Shown here piece by piece: positions 1 to 7,991 of a DNA stretch of 64,000 nucleotides (position 1 is the first letter of the stretch; every line of letters starts with the position of its first letter). Made by a program: the position numbers and the translations under genes. Origin of the DNA: Ignavibacteria bacterium UBA2333 (GTDB lineage: Bacteria; Bacteroidota; Ignavibacteria; Kapaibacteriales; Kapaibacteriaceae); NCBI GenBank assembly GCA_002344895.1, contig DDUR01000076.1, positions 150,611 to 214,610 of the forward strand, in the 5' to 3' direction. The notes under the pieces were generated by a model. That model saw only the letters and a list, made by a program, of their open reading frames with translations, did no database searches and was not told where the DNA came from.

Positions 1-2
1 TT

Positions 3-1034
3 TCGATTCCGATTCTCTGCGATAGTGTTGTTGTGAGCACAGGTGACCGTCTTCACAATGGTTCGTGCGGATACCCCGACATCCTGAATGGTTTGCAGAT
101 TTTTCCGTCAATCGGCGGCACAACGAGCAATAGTGTCCTGTTTGACATCGACCACATTCACAACAATGGTGTTGACGTTGCATTTCAAGGAGACGTTGAT
201 GTGTTCTCGTGCTCTCCCGTACTCTGTCCTCCGCCGACCATTCAGTGCTGTACTGGTTTTACAACAACTTTATCATCATCCCTCACACAAACGTCGATGA
301 GTACGGCCACGCTCACAACGTCCGCTACGATTCCCACTGCATCATACAGTCGCGTGCGTGTTACCATCCTGGATGCAACGGTACGTCGCACATGCCCTCC
401 TACAACCCTTCAGCCTGCCGTCATCAACATCTCTTCAATGTCAGTAACCGGTCTGCCTACAACGACAACATCGGGTGCAACGGCATGGTCGTCAGGGGTT
501 ACGGGTACAACGTCGTCGGCCAACATCACGCTTGCACTAAACATTCAGCCATCAGCCCCTTTTGCCCCTTGGTGGTGCAGGGACACGGTCAAGTTCTGTG
601 TACGATATGAGTTTACGAATGCTGCCTGCGTCACGTGTGATACAACTGTATGTTACACACTCGTTCGTAAGCAGGTACTCTCACAAGGCGGTGGTTCTAC
701 CCGTGCCATCGTTCCGTTGCCGCAGGGAACAGCGCAGATGGTATCGAAGCCCTTAGCTATTCCAGCAACTGACCCAACCATCAAGAATCTTGCACCAAAT
801 CCTGCTTCGTCAGTCATCACGTTTGAACTACATGGCACAGAGGTTTCGACATCAGCCATTCATGTAGCTGATGCCTCCGGGATGCCCAAGAACGTGAATA
901 TCAGAAGATCAAGTGCTGACACGAATGTTGAACACATCACAATTGATTGCTCAACACTAGCGCAGGGCAGCTATGTTGTAACGTGTACAGCAGCCCATGG
1001 TGCAACATCAGCAAGGTTTGACGTAAGACGCTGA
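3..1034 (+). CDS. Secreted protein with type IX sorting domain, 5' end outside window
   Basis: The frame is open from the first bases of the window, so the GTG at 33 is probably not the true start and the N-terminus lies upstream. The visible part is rich in Thr and Ser and has scattered Cys pairs, typical of extracellular beta-rich domains. The last ~80 residues look like a type IX (Por) secretion C-terminal sorting domain: a LAPNPASS-type opening, alternating beta strands, a GSYVV segment near the end and a final FDVRR. The protein is therefore probably exported and anchored at or released from the cell surface. The function of the body is unknown. A GGGGC doublet at 555-570 encodes its APFAP segment. 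The stop lies 28 bp from the end of the convergent rlmB. Confidence 0.7.
   Translation, partial: SIPILCDSVVVSTGDRLHNGSCGYPDILNGLQIFPSIGGTTSNSVLFDIDHIHNNGVDVAFQGDVDVFSCSPVLCPPPTIQCCTGFTTTLSSSLTQTSMSTATLTTSATIPTASYSRVRVTILDATVRRTCPPTTLQPAVINISSMSVTGLPTTTTSGATAWSSGVTGTTSSANITLALNIQPSAPFAPWWCRDTVKFCVRYEFTNAACVTCDTTVCYTLVRKQVLSQGGGSTRAIVPLPQGTAQMVSKPLAIPATDPTIKNLAPNPASSVITFELHGTEVSTSAIHVADASGMPKNVNIRRSSADTNVEHITIDCSTLAQGSYVVTCTAAHGATSARFDVRR
555..570 (-). repeat. GGGGC doublet, copy 1
   Basis: AAGGGGCAAAAGGGGC read on the - strand: two AAGGGGC heptamers 9 bp apart. It lies inside a + strand gene and encodes A-P-F-A-P. Confidence 0.8.
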
Positions 1035-1062
1035 CACGAATATCAGCAACGTGATGACGGCC

Positions 1063-1827
1063 TCACAGCCTGCGCTTTCGTGCTTCAAACAGCACAATTC
1101 CTGCGGCAACACTCGCATTTAAACTTGCGACGCGACCTGACATCGGAATCTCTACAAGAACGTCACAAGCGGCCAGAATCCGGGGGTGAAGTCCTTCACC
1201 CTCGGATCCGATAACGATGATGAGTGGCCCCGAGTAATCTGCTTCGTCATATCGTGCCGTGGCAGGTACAGCCGTGCCAATGACACGGAATCCGCGTGAT
1301 TTTGCAAGGTCAAGTGTTTCACCTATTCGTGCCACACGTGCTACAGCAATATGCTCCAGTGCACCTGCCGATGCCTTCACCGCCGCAGCCGTCACCGGCG
1401 CACTGAACTTCACCGGGAGAATAAGGCCACGTGCTCCGGCAGCTTCGGCTGACCGAGCTATAGCGCCCAGGTTATGCGGGTCCGTGATTCCATCAAGTGC
1501 CACAAGTAACGGAGCAGGATCTGTTGATGTATCAAGCAGGTCGTCAAGTTGTGTTAAGGGGCGAATGGGGCGAAGAGCCATCACACCCTGAGCAGCATTC
1601 GGCTCGAGTCCGAGTGCTTTCTCAAGAGCTGTAAACTTCCTTCGGTCCATCACCGAACACGTTACTCCACGCTTCTTTGCCTCGGTCCGAATAGCGGCAA
1701 GAGGTGCGTCGTCAAGACCGTATGCAAGAAAAATTTTCTCTAATGCTGCCGTAGAGGCGAGTGATTCAAACACGGCACGCCGTCCTACAACGTATCGCGA
1801 AGGATCAATTGTTGTGTCTTCCGTCAT
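1063..1827 (-). CDS. rlmB: 23S rRNA 2'-O-methyltransferase, TrmH/SpoU family (RlmB-like)
   Basis: A 254-residue SPOUT-class methyltransferase. The family transfers a methyl group from S-adenosylmethionine to a ribose 2'-OH; RlmB acts on G2251 of 23S rRNA. The three SpoU motifs are present: DPHNLGAIARSAEAAG (about 116-131) with the catalytic N and R, VIGSEGEGL (about 205-213), and IPMSGRVASLNASVA (about 227-241), which builds the trefoil-knot cofactor site. The N-terminal ~90 residues match the L30e-like RNA-binding domain. Its ATG overlaps the kynureninase stop by 4 bp (ATGA), so the two are translationally coupled. A GGGGC doublet encodes the RPIRPL segment between the domains. The family call is firm; the exact target nucleotide is inferred. 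Confidence 0.9.
   Translation of the reverse strand: MTEDTTIDPSRYVVGRRAVFESLASTAALEKIFLAYGLDDAPLAAIRTEAKKRGVTCSVMDRRKFTALEKALGLEPNAAQGVMALRPIRPLTQLDDLLDTSTDPAPLLVALDGITDPHNLGAIARSAEAAGARGLILPVKFSAPVTAAAVKASAGALEHIAVARVARIGETLDLAKSRGFRVIGTAVPATARYDEADYSGPLIIVIGSEGEGLHPRILAACDVLVEIPMSGRVASLNASVAAGIVLFEARKRRL
1556..1571 (+). repeat. GGGGC doublet, copy 2
   Basis: AAGGGGCGAATGGGGC on the + strand, inside the - strand rlmB, encoding R-P-I-R-P-L. The frame differs from that of copy 1. Confidence 0.8.
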
Positions 1828-3101
1828 GGGAGTTCGCTAAGAATGGTGAGGAAGACGTCATAAAAGCGCGCAACATCAGCAAACGAAACATACAGTGGTG
1901 CCGGCGCAACACGAATAACATTCGGAGTACGCCAGTCTACAATTACTCCGTGTTGAAGGAGTTTTTCATACACTTCACGACCGTGATGTTCGAAACGCAG
2001 ACTTAGTTGCGCACCGCGCTGTGCAGGATCACGTGGTGTGATACAAGCACCTATCGGATATTGAGCAAAGGCTGCATTAACAAGCGTTTCAAGAAAACCT
2101 GTGAGAGCAGTGCGCTTTACGGAGATGGCGGCCATACCCGCCTCATCAAATATGTCCAAGGCAGCACGATGTGCCGCCATCGACAACACAGGAGCATTAG
2201 ACAATTGCCAGCCGTCAGCACCATATGTTGGTTCAAATCCGTGCTGAAGCATAAATCGTGTGGACTCTTCATTTCCCCACCATCCTGCCAGCCTGGGCAG
2301 ATCTGGCCGTGCGGCATAACGTTCATGAACGAACGCACCACCTACTCCTCCAGGCCCCGAATTGAGGTATTTGTAGGAGCACCACACAGCAAAGTCAACA
2401 TCCCAGTCGTGCAAATGCAACTCTACATTACCGATGGCGTGAGCGAGATCAACACCAATCACTGCTCCAACAGACTTTGCGGCACGTACAACAGCCGGTA
2501 TATCAAAGAACTGTCCCGTAAAAAAGTGTACTCCGCTGATGAGCACGAGGGCAACTGATTCGCCATGTTGGGCGATCGCTTCTTCAAGCCGCTGCGTTGA
2601 AATTTCATACGTACCGGGATCGGGTGCAACCTCGATCATAGCCTGCTCTGGATCGTGGCCATGAAGTCGGACTTGACTCTCAACGGCGTACCGATCGGAG
2701 GGAAACTCATTACCTGCGATTACAATTCGGTAACGATCCGCAGTGGGACGATACAATGACGTCATGAGCAGGTGTAGGTTAGCCGTCAGCGAATTCATCG
2801 CTACCACTTCATGAGGCTTAGCACCTGTTAATCGAGCAAGTGAATCTGTTAACAGCCGATGATACGAGAACCATGGTTTCCGTGCGTGGAAGTGGCCTTC
2901 TACACCGAGGTTTTTCCAGTCTTCTAGTTCGTCCTGCACAACGTCGGCTGTTGCGCGAGGAACTAATCCCAGCGAATTCCCACAGAAATATGCCACAGGC
3001 TCGCCATGATGCAAGGGTATGTGGAAGCGATTGCGAAAAACACCCAGTGTGTCTTTCGCATCCATCTGAGCCGCATACGAATGCGCTTCTGTCTTCGTCA
3101 T
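1824..3101 (-). CDS. kynU: Kynureninase
   Basis: A 425-residue PLP enzyme that cleaves L-kynurenine (or 3-hydroxykynurenine) to anthranilate (or 3-hydroxyanthranilate) and alanine. Seen: the FCGNSLGL segment (39-46), the conserved NEFPSDRYA (131-139), the Asp of GVDLAHAIGN that contacts the cofactor ring, and the Schiff-base lysine in CSYKYLNSGPGG (K244). The frame stays open about 100 residues further upstream, but that part has no family similarity and runs into the divergent lipoprotein gene, so the ATG at 3101 is preferred; length then matches the family. No other kynurenine-pathway gene is in the window. It shares an ATGA overlap with rlmB downstream. Confidence 0.93.
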   Translation of the reverse strand: MTKTEAHSYAAQMDAKDTLGVFRNRFHIPLHHGEPVAYFCGNSLGLVPRATADVVQDELEDWKNLGVEGHFHARKPWFSYHRLLTDSLARLTGAKPHEVVAMNSLTANLHLLMTSLYRPTADRYRIVIAGNEFPSDRYAVESQVRLHGHDPEQAMIEVAPDPGTYEISTQRLEEAIAQHGESVALVLISGVHFFTGQFFDIPAVVRAAKSVGAVIGVDLAHAIGNVELHLHDWDVDFAVWCSYKYLNSGPGGVGGAFVHERYAARPDLPRLAGWWGNEESTRFMLQHGFEPTYGADGWQLSNAPVLSMAAHRAALDIFDEAGMAAISVKRTALTGFLETLVNAAFAQYPIGACITPRDPAQRGAQLSLRFEHHGREVYEKLLQHGVIVDWRTPNVIRVAPAPLYVSFADVARFYDVFLTILSELP

Positions 3102-3159
3102 GCAAGAATCTTTCGAATGTAACGGTTCGCCAGAATCATGGTCCTTCCCGTTGTGTTCA

Positions 3160-3167
3160 TACTTTTG
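3160..3167 (+). promoter_or_regulatory. Possible Bacteroidota-type -7 element
   Basis: TACTTTTG matches the TAnnTTTG consensus of the Bacteroidota primary sigma factor and lies 28 bp before the lipoprotein ATG at 3195. No convincing -33 TTG is seen. Confidence 0.35.
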
Positions 3168-3194
3168 CCGGTCGAATCTCCGGAGTCCCCACGC

Positions 3195-3656
3195 ATGCAG
3201 TTGAAGCGATTGACGCTTTTTGTTGGAATTCTTGTTCTGTCGCTCACCATGACAGGCTGTCGATTGTTCGACTACCTTGATCGCCCTCGACCAATGTCCA
3301 TGGTCTGTAAGGTCAATCGCAGCGATTTTATCCGCCAGGCCGCAGAGATGTTCGATCGAAACGGATATTCCATTCTGGAACAGGATACAACGGCAGGTTT
3401 TCTCCTTGTGCAAGACTCTGTCGAGAGGGTTGCTTACCGCTATTCGGCCCTTGTCCGGACGTGGAGGGTTGAGAAGAATGGCGACAGCGTTACGGTGAAC
3501 GTTTCGTCGTTGTCAACTCGAATGGACGGGAGTGACGTGCTCCAGACATGGGACAAACGATGGTCAAGTGACGAGGTCAAGGAATGGATGAGACCCGTAT
3601 TGACATCACTGGAAACGGTCTGCGGTCTCAGCTCACCTCTCCGTCCGATGCCGTAA
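3195..3656 (+). CDS. Small predicted lipoprotein, function unknown
   Basis: A 153-residue protein with a lipoprotein signal: basic start MQLKR, hydrophobic core, and lipobox MTGC, so Cys22 is probably lipidated. The mature part has no motif I recognise; it is a mixed alpha/beta sequence with a strand-rich middle (VERVAYRYSALVRTWRVEK) and ends with a helix carrying conserved-looking Trp residues. The start at 3195 has GGAG about 9 bp upstream; an in-frame ATG further upstream would put residues before the signal peptide and was rejected. It is divergent from kynU and convergent with the AtuA-related gene. Its place in the inner or outer membrane cannot be told. Confidence 0.75.
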   Translation: MQLKRLTLFVGILVLSLTMTGCRLFDYLDRPRPMSMVCKVNRSDFIRQAAEMFDRNGYSILEQDTTAGFLLVQDSVERVAYRYSALVRTWRVEKNGDSVTVNVSSLSTRMDGSDVLQTWDKRWSSDEVKEWMRPVLTSLETVCGLSSPLRPMP

Positions 3657-3683
3657 TCACTTGATCCGTATAGGAATAGCCAT

Positions 3684-4022
3684 CTAGCCGAGTGTGGCGG
3701 CCACGTCATCAGCTACGTCAATTTCCATCAGGAGCATCGCAGAGGCAATTGTTTTGCCTTGTGCATCCAGCTTTAAGGAAACCGTTCCGCCGCCGCCGAG
3801 TGTATCGTGTAGAACAAAATTGAGTGCCCACAGATTGGGAAGCTCAAATCGTTCAACAGGGCCCAGGCAGATTCCTTCGAAGTGTTTCTGGACACGTTCC
3901 GTGGTTAGGGCATCACGAAGTATCGGATACCATTCCTCACGATAGGCTATGACGCCGCAGTTTGCAGCGTCACCTTTGTCACCACTTCGAGCGTGGGCGA
4001 GACGAGATAGGGAGACCTTCAT
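3684..4022 (-). CDS. AtuA-related ferredoxin-fold domain protein
   Basis: A 112-residue protein that begins with the run AHARSGDKGDAANCGV, the signature of the small C-terminal domain found at the end of AtuA-type acyclic terpene utilisation proteins and also as stand-alone proteins. The family has no settled biochemical role; proteins of this type often sit near acyl-CoA metabolism genes. Here it is divergent from the panD operon, which carries methylmalonyl-CoA epimerase, but no large AtuA partner is in view. A TATTTTCG element ends 4 bp before the ATG, so the transcript could be leaderless. Family assignment is fairly sure, function unknown. Confidence 0.7.
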   Translation of the reverse strand: MKVSLSRLAHARSGDKGDAANCGVIAYREEWYPILRDALTTERVQKHFEGICLGPVERFELPNLWALNFVLHDTLGGGGTVSLKLDAQGKTIASAMLLMEIDVADDVAATLG

Positions 4023-4026
4023 AGTC

Positions 4027-4034
4027 CGAAAATA
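4027..4034 (-). promoter_or_regulatory. Possible -7 element directly before a start codon
   Basis: TATTTTCG on the - strand ends 4 bp before the ATG at 4022. If it is a real -7 element, transcription would begin at or inside the start codon. Confidence 0.3.
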
Positions 4035-4075
4035 CGAACGTGGCTCGTCGTACGTCCTTACGGCGCGGATTTCGG

Positions 4076-4083
4076 TAGTTTTG
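4076..4083 (+). promoter_or_regulatory. Possible -7 element for the panD operon
   Basis: TAGTTTTG fits TAnnTTTG and lies 34 bp before the panD ATG. It is the only such match seen between the divergent genes on this strand; the -33 box is not clear. Confidence 0.35.
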
Positions 4084-4117
4084 CACGTCCGCCCACTCCC
4101 CTAATGCCGAGGTTTTC

Positions 4118-4513
4118 ATGAATCGAGTCATGTTCAAATCGAAGCTCCACAGGGCCCGGATCACGCAGGCTGATCTCTACTATGAGGGAAGCCTGACGAT
4201 CGACGAGGAGCTCATGGAGGCCGCCGATCTTCTCGCCTACGAGAAGGTCTCCGTTGTCAATATCAACAACGGTGAGCGGTTTGAGACCTACGTCATTCCT
4301 GGCGCACGTGGTGGTCGCGACATTTGCCTCAATGGTGCCGCTGCACGTAAAGGGCACATTGGTGATGAGGTCATCATCATTTCCTACACAACGATGGATG
4401 ATGCTTCCGCTCGCACCTGGCAGCCAACAGTTGTCCTCGTTGACCGTAACAATGACGTCGCAAGCGTGTCCAGATCCGTCGAAGCCTACACGCACATCGG
4501 CAACAGTAACTAA
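4118..4513 (+). CDS. panD: Aspartate 1-decarboxylase
   Basis: A 131-residue pyruvoyl-dependent enzyme that converts L-aspartate to beta-alanine for pantothenate and coenzyme A synthesis in the cytoplasm. The proenzyme cleaves itself at Gly24-Ser25 in YYEGSLTID, and Ser25 becomes the pyruvoyl group. Other family hallmarks are visible: K9 in MFKSKLHRA, the NINNGERFETYVI segment, and GARGGRDICLNGAAAR. Length is normal, slightly extended at the C-terminus. It is the first gene of a tight + strand operon; the next start is only 5 bp after its stop. No other pantothenate gene is in the window. Confidence 0.95.
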   Translation: MNRVMFKSKLHRARITQADLYYEGSLTIDEELMEAADLLAYEKVSVVNINNGERFETYVIPGARGGRDICLNGAAARKGHIGDEVIIISYTTMDDASARTWQPTVVLVDRNNDVASVSRSVEAYTHIGNSN

Positions 4514-4518
4514 GCATT

Positions 4519-5283
4519 ATGTCGACTTCCCTTCCGACGGCCGTAACAATCCTCGCGGCCGGAAAGGGCAAACGTATGGGCAATCCAGACCTCGCAAAGG
4601 TTCTTGTGCCCCTTGCGGAGCAGCCCCTTATCAATCACGTCCTTGATCGTGCCGTTGAGCTCGGTGCCGAACGAATAGTCGTCATCGTTGGCCATCGTGC
4701 CGAAGATGTGCAGAATGTTGTTCGTGAACATGTTCACGACGCGCGTACGGTACTCCAGGCTGAGCAACTTGGGACGGGTCATGCTGTTCTCATGACGGAG
4801 CATGAACTCTCGGATCGCGAGCGCGACATTCTCATTTTGTCGGGCGACGTGCCGTTGATTACCACGGATACTCTCCTGTCACTTCTGCATCACCACCACA
4901 ACACAACAGCGGTTGCGACCATCCTAACAACGGTTGTTGACAATCCCACGGGTTATGGTCGGATCGTCCGTTCAGCTGATGGTGCAATCGCACGCATCGT
5001 TGAACAAAAGGATGCCACGGAGGATGAACGAACAATCCGAGAAATCAACTCCGGCGTCTATGTCGTTCGTAGTTCTGCATTGTTTTCCGCCCTCCACCGA
5101 GTGCGTAACGACAATACTCAGGGTGAGTTTTACCTGACTGACATTGTTGATATTCTCCTCAAGGACGGCGCTGAAGTGGCCACGTATGTGTGTGACGACC
5201 CTGCCGAGGTGCACGGGATCAACACGCCTGATGACTTGAGGGCCGCAGAACTTCTCTATACACAGCGACAGGAATCGTTATGA
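4519..5283 (+). CDS. UDP-GlcNAc pyrophosphorylase domain protein (GlmU N-terminal type)
   Basis: A 254-residue nucleotidyltransferase matching the N-terminal half of GlmU, which makes UDP-GlcNAc from UTP and GlcNAc-1-phosphate. Seen in order: LAAGKGKRM (nucleotide loop) with the PxxAKVLVPLA segment, QLGTGHAV, LSGDVPLI with the metal-binding Asp, GYGRIVR, VEQKDAT, INSGVYV, and QGEFYLTDIV, all characteristic of GlmU rather than general sugar nucleotidyltransferases. The C-terminal left-handed beta-helix acetyltransferase domain is absent: the gene stops at the linker and overlaps the next gene by 4 bp. The acetyltransferase step must be elsewhere, or the sugar substrate may differ. Confidence 0.85.
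   Translation: MSTSLPTAVTILAAGKGKRMGNPDLAKVLVPLAEQPLINHVLDRAVELGAERIVVIVGHRAEDVQNVVREHVHDARTVLQAEQLGTGHAVLMTEHELSDRERDILILSGDVPLITTDTLLSLLHHHHNTTAVATILTTVVDNPTGYGRIVRSADGAIARIVEQKDATEDERTIREINSGVYVVRSSALFSALHRVRNDNTQGEFYLTDIVDILLKDGAEVATYVCDDPAEVHGINTPDDLRAAELLYTQRQESL
4608..4629 (-). repeat. GGGGC doublet variant with 8-bp spacer
   Basis: Two exact AAGGGGC heptamers (- strand) separated by 8 bp, in the conserved KVLVPLAEQPL region of the GlmU-type gene. The wider spacing and protein conservation here make it a less certain family member. Confidence 0.5.
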
Positions 5284-5684
5284 TGCAGACGATTGATCAT
5301 ATCGGAATTGCCGTGCGCGACCTTGAGCAGAGTATGGAGTTGTATGGACGTTTATTCGGCGTCACAACGTTCCATCGCGAGCGAGTTGAAGATCAACATG
5401 TCGACATTGCCTCATTTACCGTCGGTACTGTCCGTATTGAACTCACAGCCCCTACGTCACCTACGTCACCGATAGCTGTTTTTCTTGAAAAGCGTGGCGA
5501 AGGAATTCATCACGTAGCTGTGCGTACTGATGACATACCGGGTGAGCTTCACCGACTCGCGGACGATGGTGTGCGGTTGATTGATGAAACACCACGTCCC
5601 GGCGCTCACAACATGATGATTGCCTTTCTCCATCCGAAATCAACCGGTGGAGTACTTCTGGAACTTTGTTCACCGAAAGACTGA
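5280..5684 (+). CDS. mce: Methylmalonyl-CoA epimerase
   Basis: A 134-residue protein of the vicinal-oxygen-chelate fold. It interconverts (R)- and (S)-methylmalonyl-CoA in the propionate-succinate pathway. Two glyoxalase-like beta-alpha-beta modules are seen, with the metal ligands expected of the family: His in QTIDHIGIAV, His in EGIHHVAV, and Glu in VLLELCSP, plus the catalytic Glu in RIELTAP. The start overlaps the previous stop as ATGA; a second ATG 3 bp further is equally possible. It overlaps the phosphoglycerate mutase start by 1 bp. No methylmalonyl-CoA mutase lies in the window. Confidence 0.9.
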   Translation: MMQTIDHIGIAVRDLEQSMELYGRLFGVTTFHRERVEDQHVDIASFTVGTVRIELTAPTSPTSPIAVFLEKRGEGIHHVAVRTDDIPGELHRLADDGVRLIDETPRPGAHNMMIAFLHPKSTGGVLLELCSPKD

Positions 5685-6301
5685 TGCCCTACCTTACGCT
5701 TCTCCGCCACGGCGAATCGCAGTGGAATCTTGAAAATCGTTTTACAGGATGGGTTGATGTTGACCTGACGTTAAAAGGAGAGGCTGAAGCCGCCCGTGCA
5801 GGTACAACACTCTCAACCATTCCTTTTGATGTTGTCTTCACCTCCGTGCTCACACGAGCGATACGTACCGCTGATATCGCCCTTCACGAAGCAGGTAGAA
5901 CGGCCATTCCGATTTTTCGCAGTGAGGCCCTGAATGAACGCCACTACGGTGATCTCCAGGGACTCAACAAGGCAGAAACAGCGGAAAAGTTTGGTGCCGA
6001 TCAGGTTCACACGTGGCGCAGAAGTTACGATGTAGCCCCACCGAACGGTGAATCGCTCAAGGATACGCGCACACGTGTGCTTCCGTATTTCGACACGGAA
6101 ATCGCACCACGGCTACGAAATGGAGAAAACGTTCTCATCGTTGCTCATGGTAACTCACTACGTTCACTCATCATGTTACTTGAGAATCTCAGCTCCGAAG
6201 CCATCCTCACAGTAGAAATTCCTACCGGTGTACCGATCACCTACGAACTCGATCGGGATCTCCATATCGTTTCGAAGACCATTCATGCTCCAACGCCGTA
6301 A
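5684..6301 (+). CDS. gpmA: 2,3-bisphosphoglycerate-dependent phosphoglycerate mutase
   Basis: A 205-residue histidine phosphatase-fold enzyme interconverting 3- and 2-phosphoglycerate in glycolysis and gluconeogenesis. The phosphorylated His lies in LLRHGESQWN, followed by RFTGWVDVDLT; ALNERHYGDLQG carries the proton-donor Glu; and VAHGNSLR holds the second catalytic His. These features match dPGM rather than the broad-specificity phosphatases. The start at 5684 (TGATG overlap with mce) gives the classical MPYLTLLRHG beginning; an upstream in-frame start adds six unrelated residues. The last 17 bp overlap the next gene. It is slightly shorter than E. coli GpmA, as is common in this group. Confidence 0.93.
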   Translation: MPYLTLLRHGESQWNLENRFTGWVDVDLTLKGEAEAARAGTTLSTIPFDVVFTSVLTRAIRTADIALHEAGRTAIPIFRSEALNERHYGDLQGLNKAETAEKFGADQVHTWRRSYDVAPPNGESLKDTRTRVLPYFDTEIAPRLRNGENVLIVAHGNSLRSLIMLLENLSSEAILTVEIPTGVPITYELDRDLHIVSKTIHAPTP

Positions 6302-7991
6302 CGTACGTTTCCTCGTTTTGCTGTTTGTTGTAACAACAACAGTATCGTTTTCTCAGAAGAGTGGAGTTTCACCGGTACTCGATGCTCTCGACGCGGAACT
6401 CTCACGTTCGATGAAATTCCTCGGTGAACAACAGACACCTCCGTACTTCCTGTCCTATGCTGTTACCGAGATCCGCACGTTCAGTATAGGCGCATCGTTT
6501 GGGGCGGTAGATGTTGATGGCACATCACACCGACGTATTCTCGACGTGGACCTACGTGTTGGTACGCATGAACTCGACAATACACGAAGCATTCGTGGCG
6601 TTGCGTTCGAATTGGGAAGGGGTACAAGGGGCGTTGAACTGCCGCTTGGAGACGATCCAGCCGCAATACGTACGATTGTCTGGAATGCTACTGACAAGGC
6701 CTATAAGGCCGCACAGGAACGGTATGGGAAGGTTGTTACAAATCGTCAGGTAAAGGTTCGCGAAGAGGATACGTCGGCAGACCTCTCCAAGGAACAAGCG
6801 TACCAACTTATTGAAGAGGCTCGACGTCAGTCATTTGACACGACGAAGTACCGCAATCTTGTACGTTCACTTAGTGCTCGTTTTGCTGGCCACCCTCACA
6901 TCTATCTCGGACGAGTTACACTGCAGGTTGATGAAGTCGTGAAGTACTTCGTAAACAGCGAAGGAACACGAATTCAGCATGTTGAACCGATGGTAAAGAT
7001 GTTTGTCTTGTGTAAGACAAAGGCAGATGACGGTATGAGTTTGCCACTCTACAGAAGCTACTCAGCCTATGCCGTGGAAGGCTTACCGTCTCACGCGTCC
7101 CTCGAAAAGGATGTTGATGATGCGATTCGGCTGTGTGAGGAGCTTCGCACGGCACCTCTTATGGAAACGTATACGGGCCCAGCTATTCTGTCTGGCCGAT
7201 CAGCAGGTGTGTTTTTTCATGAGATCTTCGGCCACCGTGTAGAAGGACATCGGCAGAAGGATGCTAATTCGAGCCAGACATTTAAAGCCTTCCTTGGCAA
7301 GAAGATCTTACCAGACTTTATCGACGTTGTCTTCGACCCCACCATTCGCAGTCTTGGCGGACAGGATATCGTTGGTGCGTATAAGTATGACGATGAAGGC
7401 ATGCCTGGAAAACGTGTGATAGCCGTTGAAGATGGTGTCTTCCGCAACTTCCTGATGTCACGCTCCCCCATTGAGAATTTCCCTACGTCAAATGGCCATG
7501 GTCGGCGCCAGGCAGGTCTAAAGCCTGTTTCACGCCAAAGCAACCTTATCGTGGAAGCATCACAACGTGTTCCCCTCGACTCACTTCGAGCTCTGCTGCG
7601 CGCCGAATGCCGCAAACAAAACAAAGACTATGGCTTGCTGTTCGATGACATTCAAGGTGGATTTACGTTTACCGGACGCACGGTTCCTAATGCCTTTAAC
7701 GTTCAGCCACTCGTAGTCTACAAGGTCTTTGCTGACGGACGGCCCGACGAGCTCGTACGAGGTGTTGACCTCATCGGTACACCACTCACAACGTTTAACA
7801 ACATCATCGCTGCGGCAGATGATCTTGGCATCTTTAACGGCGTCTGTGGTGCTGAATCCGGCGGAGTACCAGTCTCTGCCTCGAGTCCAAGCCTACTCGT
7901 TTCAACCATAGAGGTTCAGAAAAAGCAAAAATCCCAGGCAAAACCACCCATCCTCCCAGATCCAGTTGTTGGCATGAAAGGAGGACAATAA
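6285..7991 (+). CDS. Exported TldD/PmbA-family metallopeptidase (TldD-like, active site intact)
   Basis: A 568-residue protein with a Sec signal peptide: MLQRRNVRF, a hydrophobic core and a likely cleavage after SFSQ. The rest is a TldD/PmbA-type fold, including the zinc site HEIFGH (312-317). E. coli TldD/TldE (PmbA) is a cytoplasmic heterodimer that trims peptides such as microcin precursors; TldD carries HExxxH. A signal peptide puts this copy in the envelope, and the protein is longer than TldD. Its stop overlaps the start of a paralogue lacking the zinc motif (7991), which strongly suggests a two-subunit complex. A GGGGC doublet (6617-6632) encodes GRGTRG. The substrate is unknown. Confidence 0.85.
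   Translation: MLQRRNVRFLVLLFVVTTTVSFSQKSGVSPVLDALDAELSRSMKFLGEQQTPPYFLSYAVTEIRTFSIGASFGAVDVDGTSHRRILDVDLRVGTHELDNTRSIRGVAFELGRGTRGVELPLGDDPAAIRTIVWNATDKAYKAAQERYGKVVTNRQVKVREEDTSADLSKEQAYQLIEEARRQSFDTTKYRNLVRSLSARFAGHPHIYLGRVTLQVDEVVKYFVNSEGTRIQHVEPMVKMFVLCKTKADDGMSLPLYRSYSAYAVEGLPSHASLEKDVDDAIRLCEELRTAPLMETYTGPAILSGRSAGVFFHEIFGHRVEGHRQKDANSSQTFKAFLGKKILPDFIDVVFDPTIRSLGGQDIVGAYKYDDEGMPGKRVIAVEDGVFRNFLMSRSPIENFPTSNGHGRRQAGLKPVSRQSNLIVEASQRVPLDSLRALLRAECRKQNKDYGLLFDDIQGGFTFTGRTVPNAFNVQPLVVYKVFADGRPDELVRGVDLIGTPLTTFNNIIAAADDLGIFNGVCGAESGGVPVSASSPSLLVSTIEVQKKQKSQAKPPILPDPVVGMKGGQ
6617..6632 (+). repeat. GGGGC doublet, copy 3
   Basis: AAGGGGTACAAGGGGC on the sense strand of the TldD-like gene, encoding G-R-G-T-R-G. 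The identical 16-mer recurs at 26113 and 51737. Confidence 0.8.

Noticed and set aside
3102..3413. N-terminal extension of the kynureninase frame
   Set aside because: It has no family similarity and overlaps the divergent lipoprotein gene and its promoter; ATG 3101 gives a full-length enzyme.
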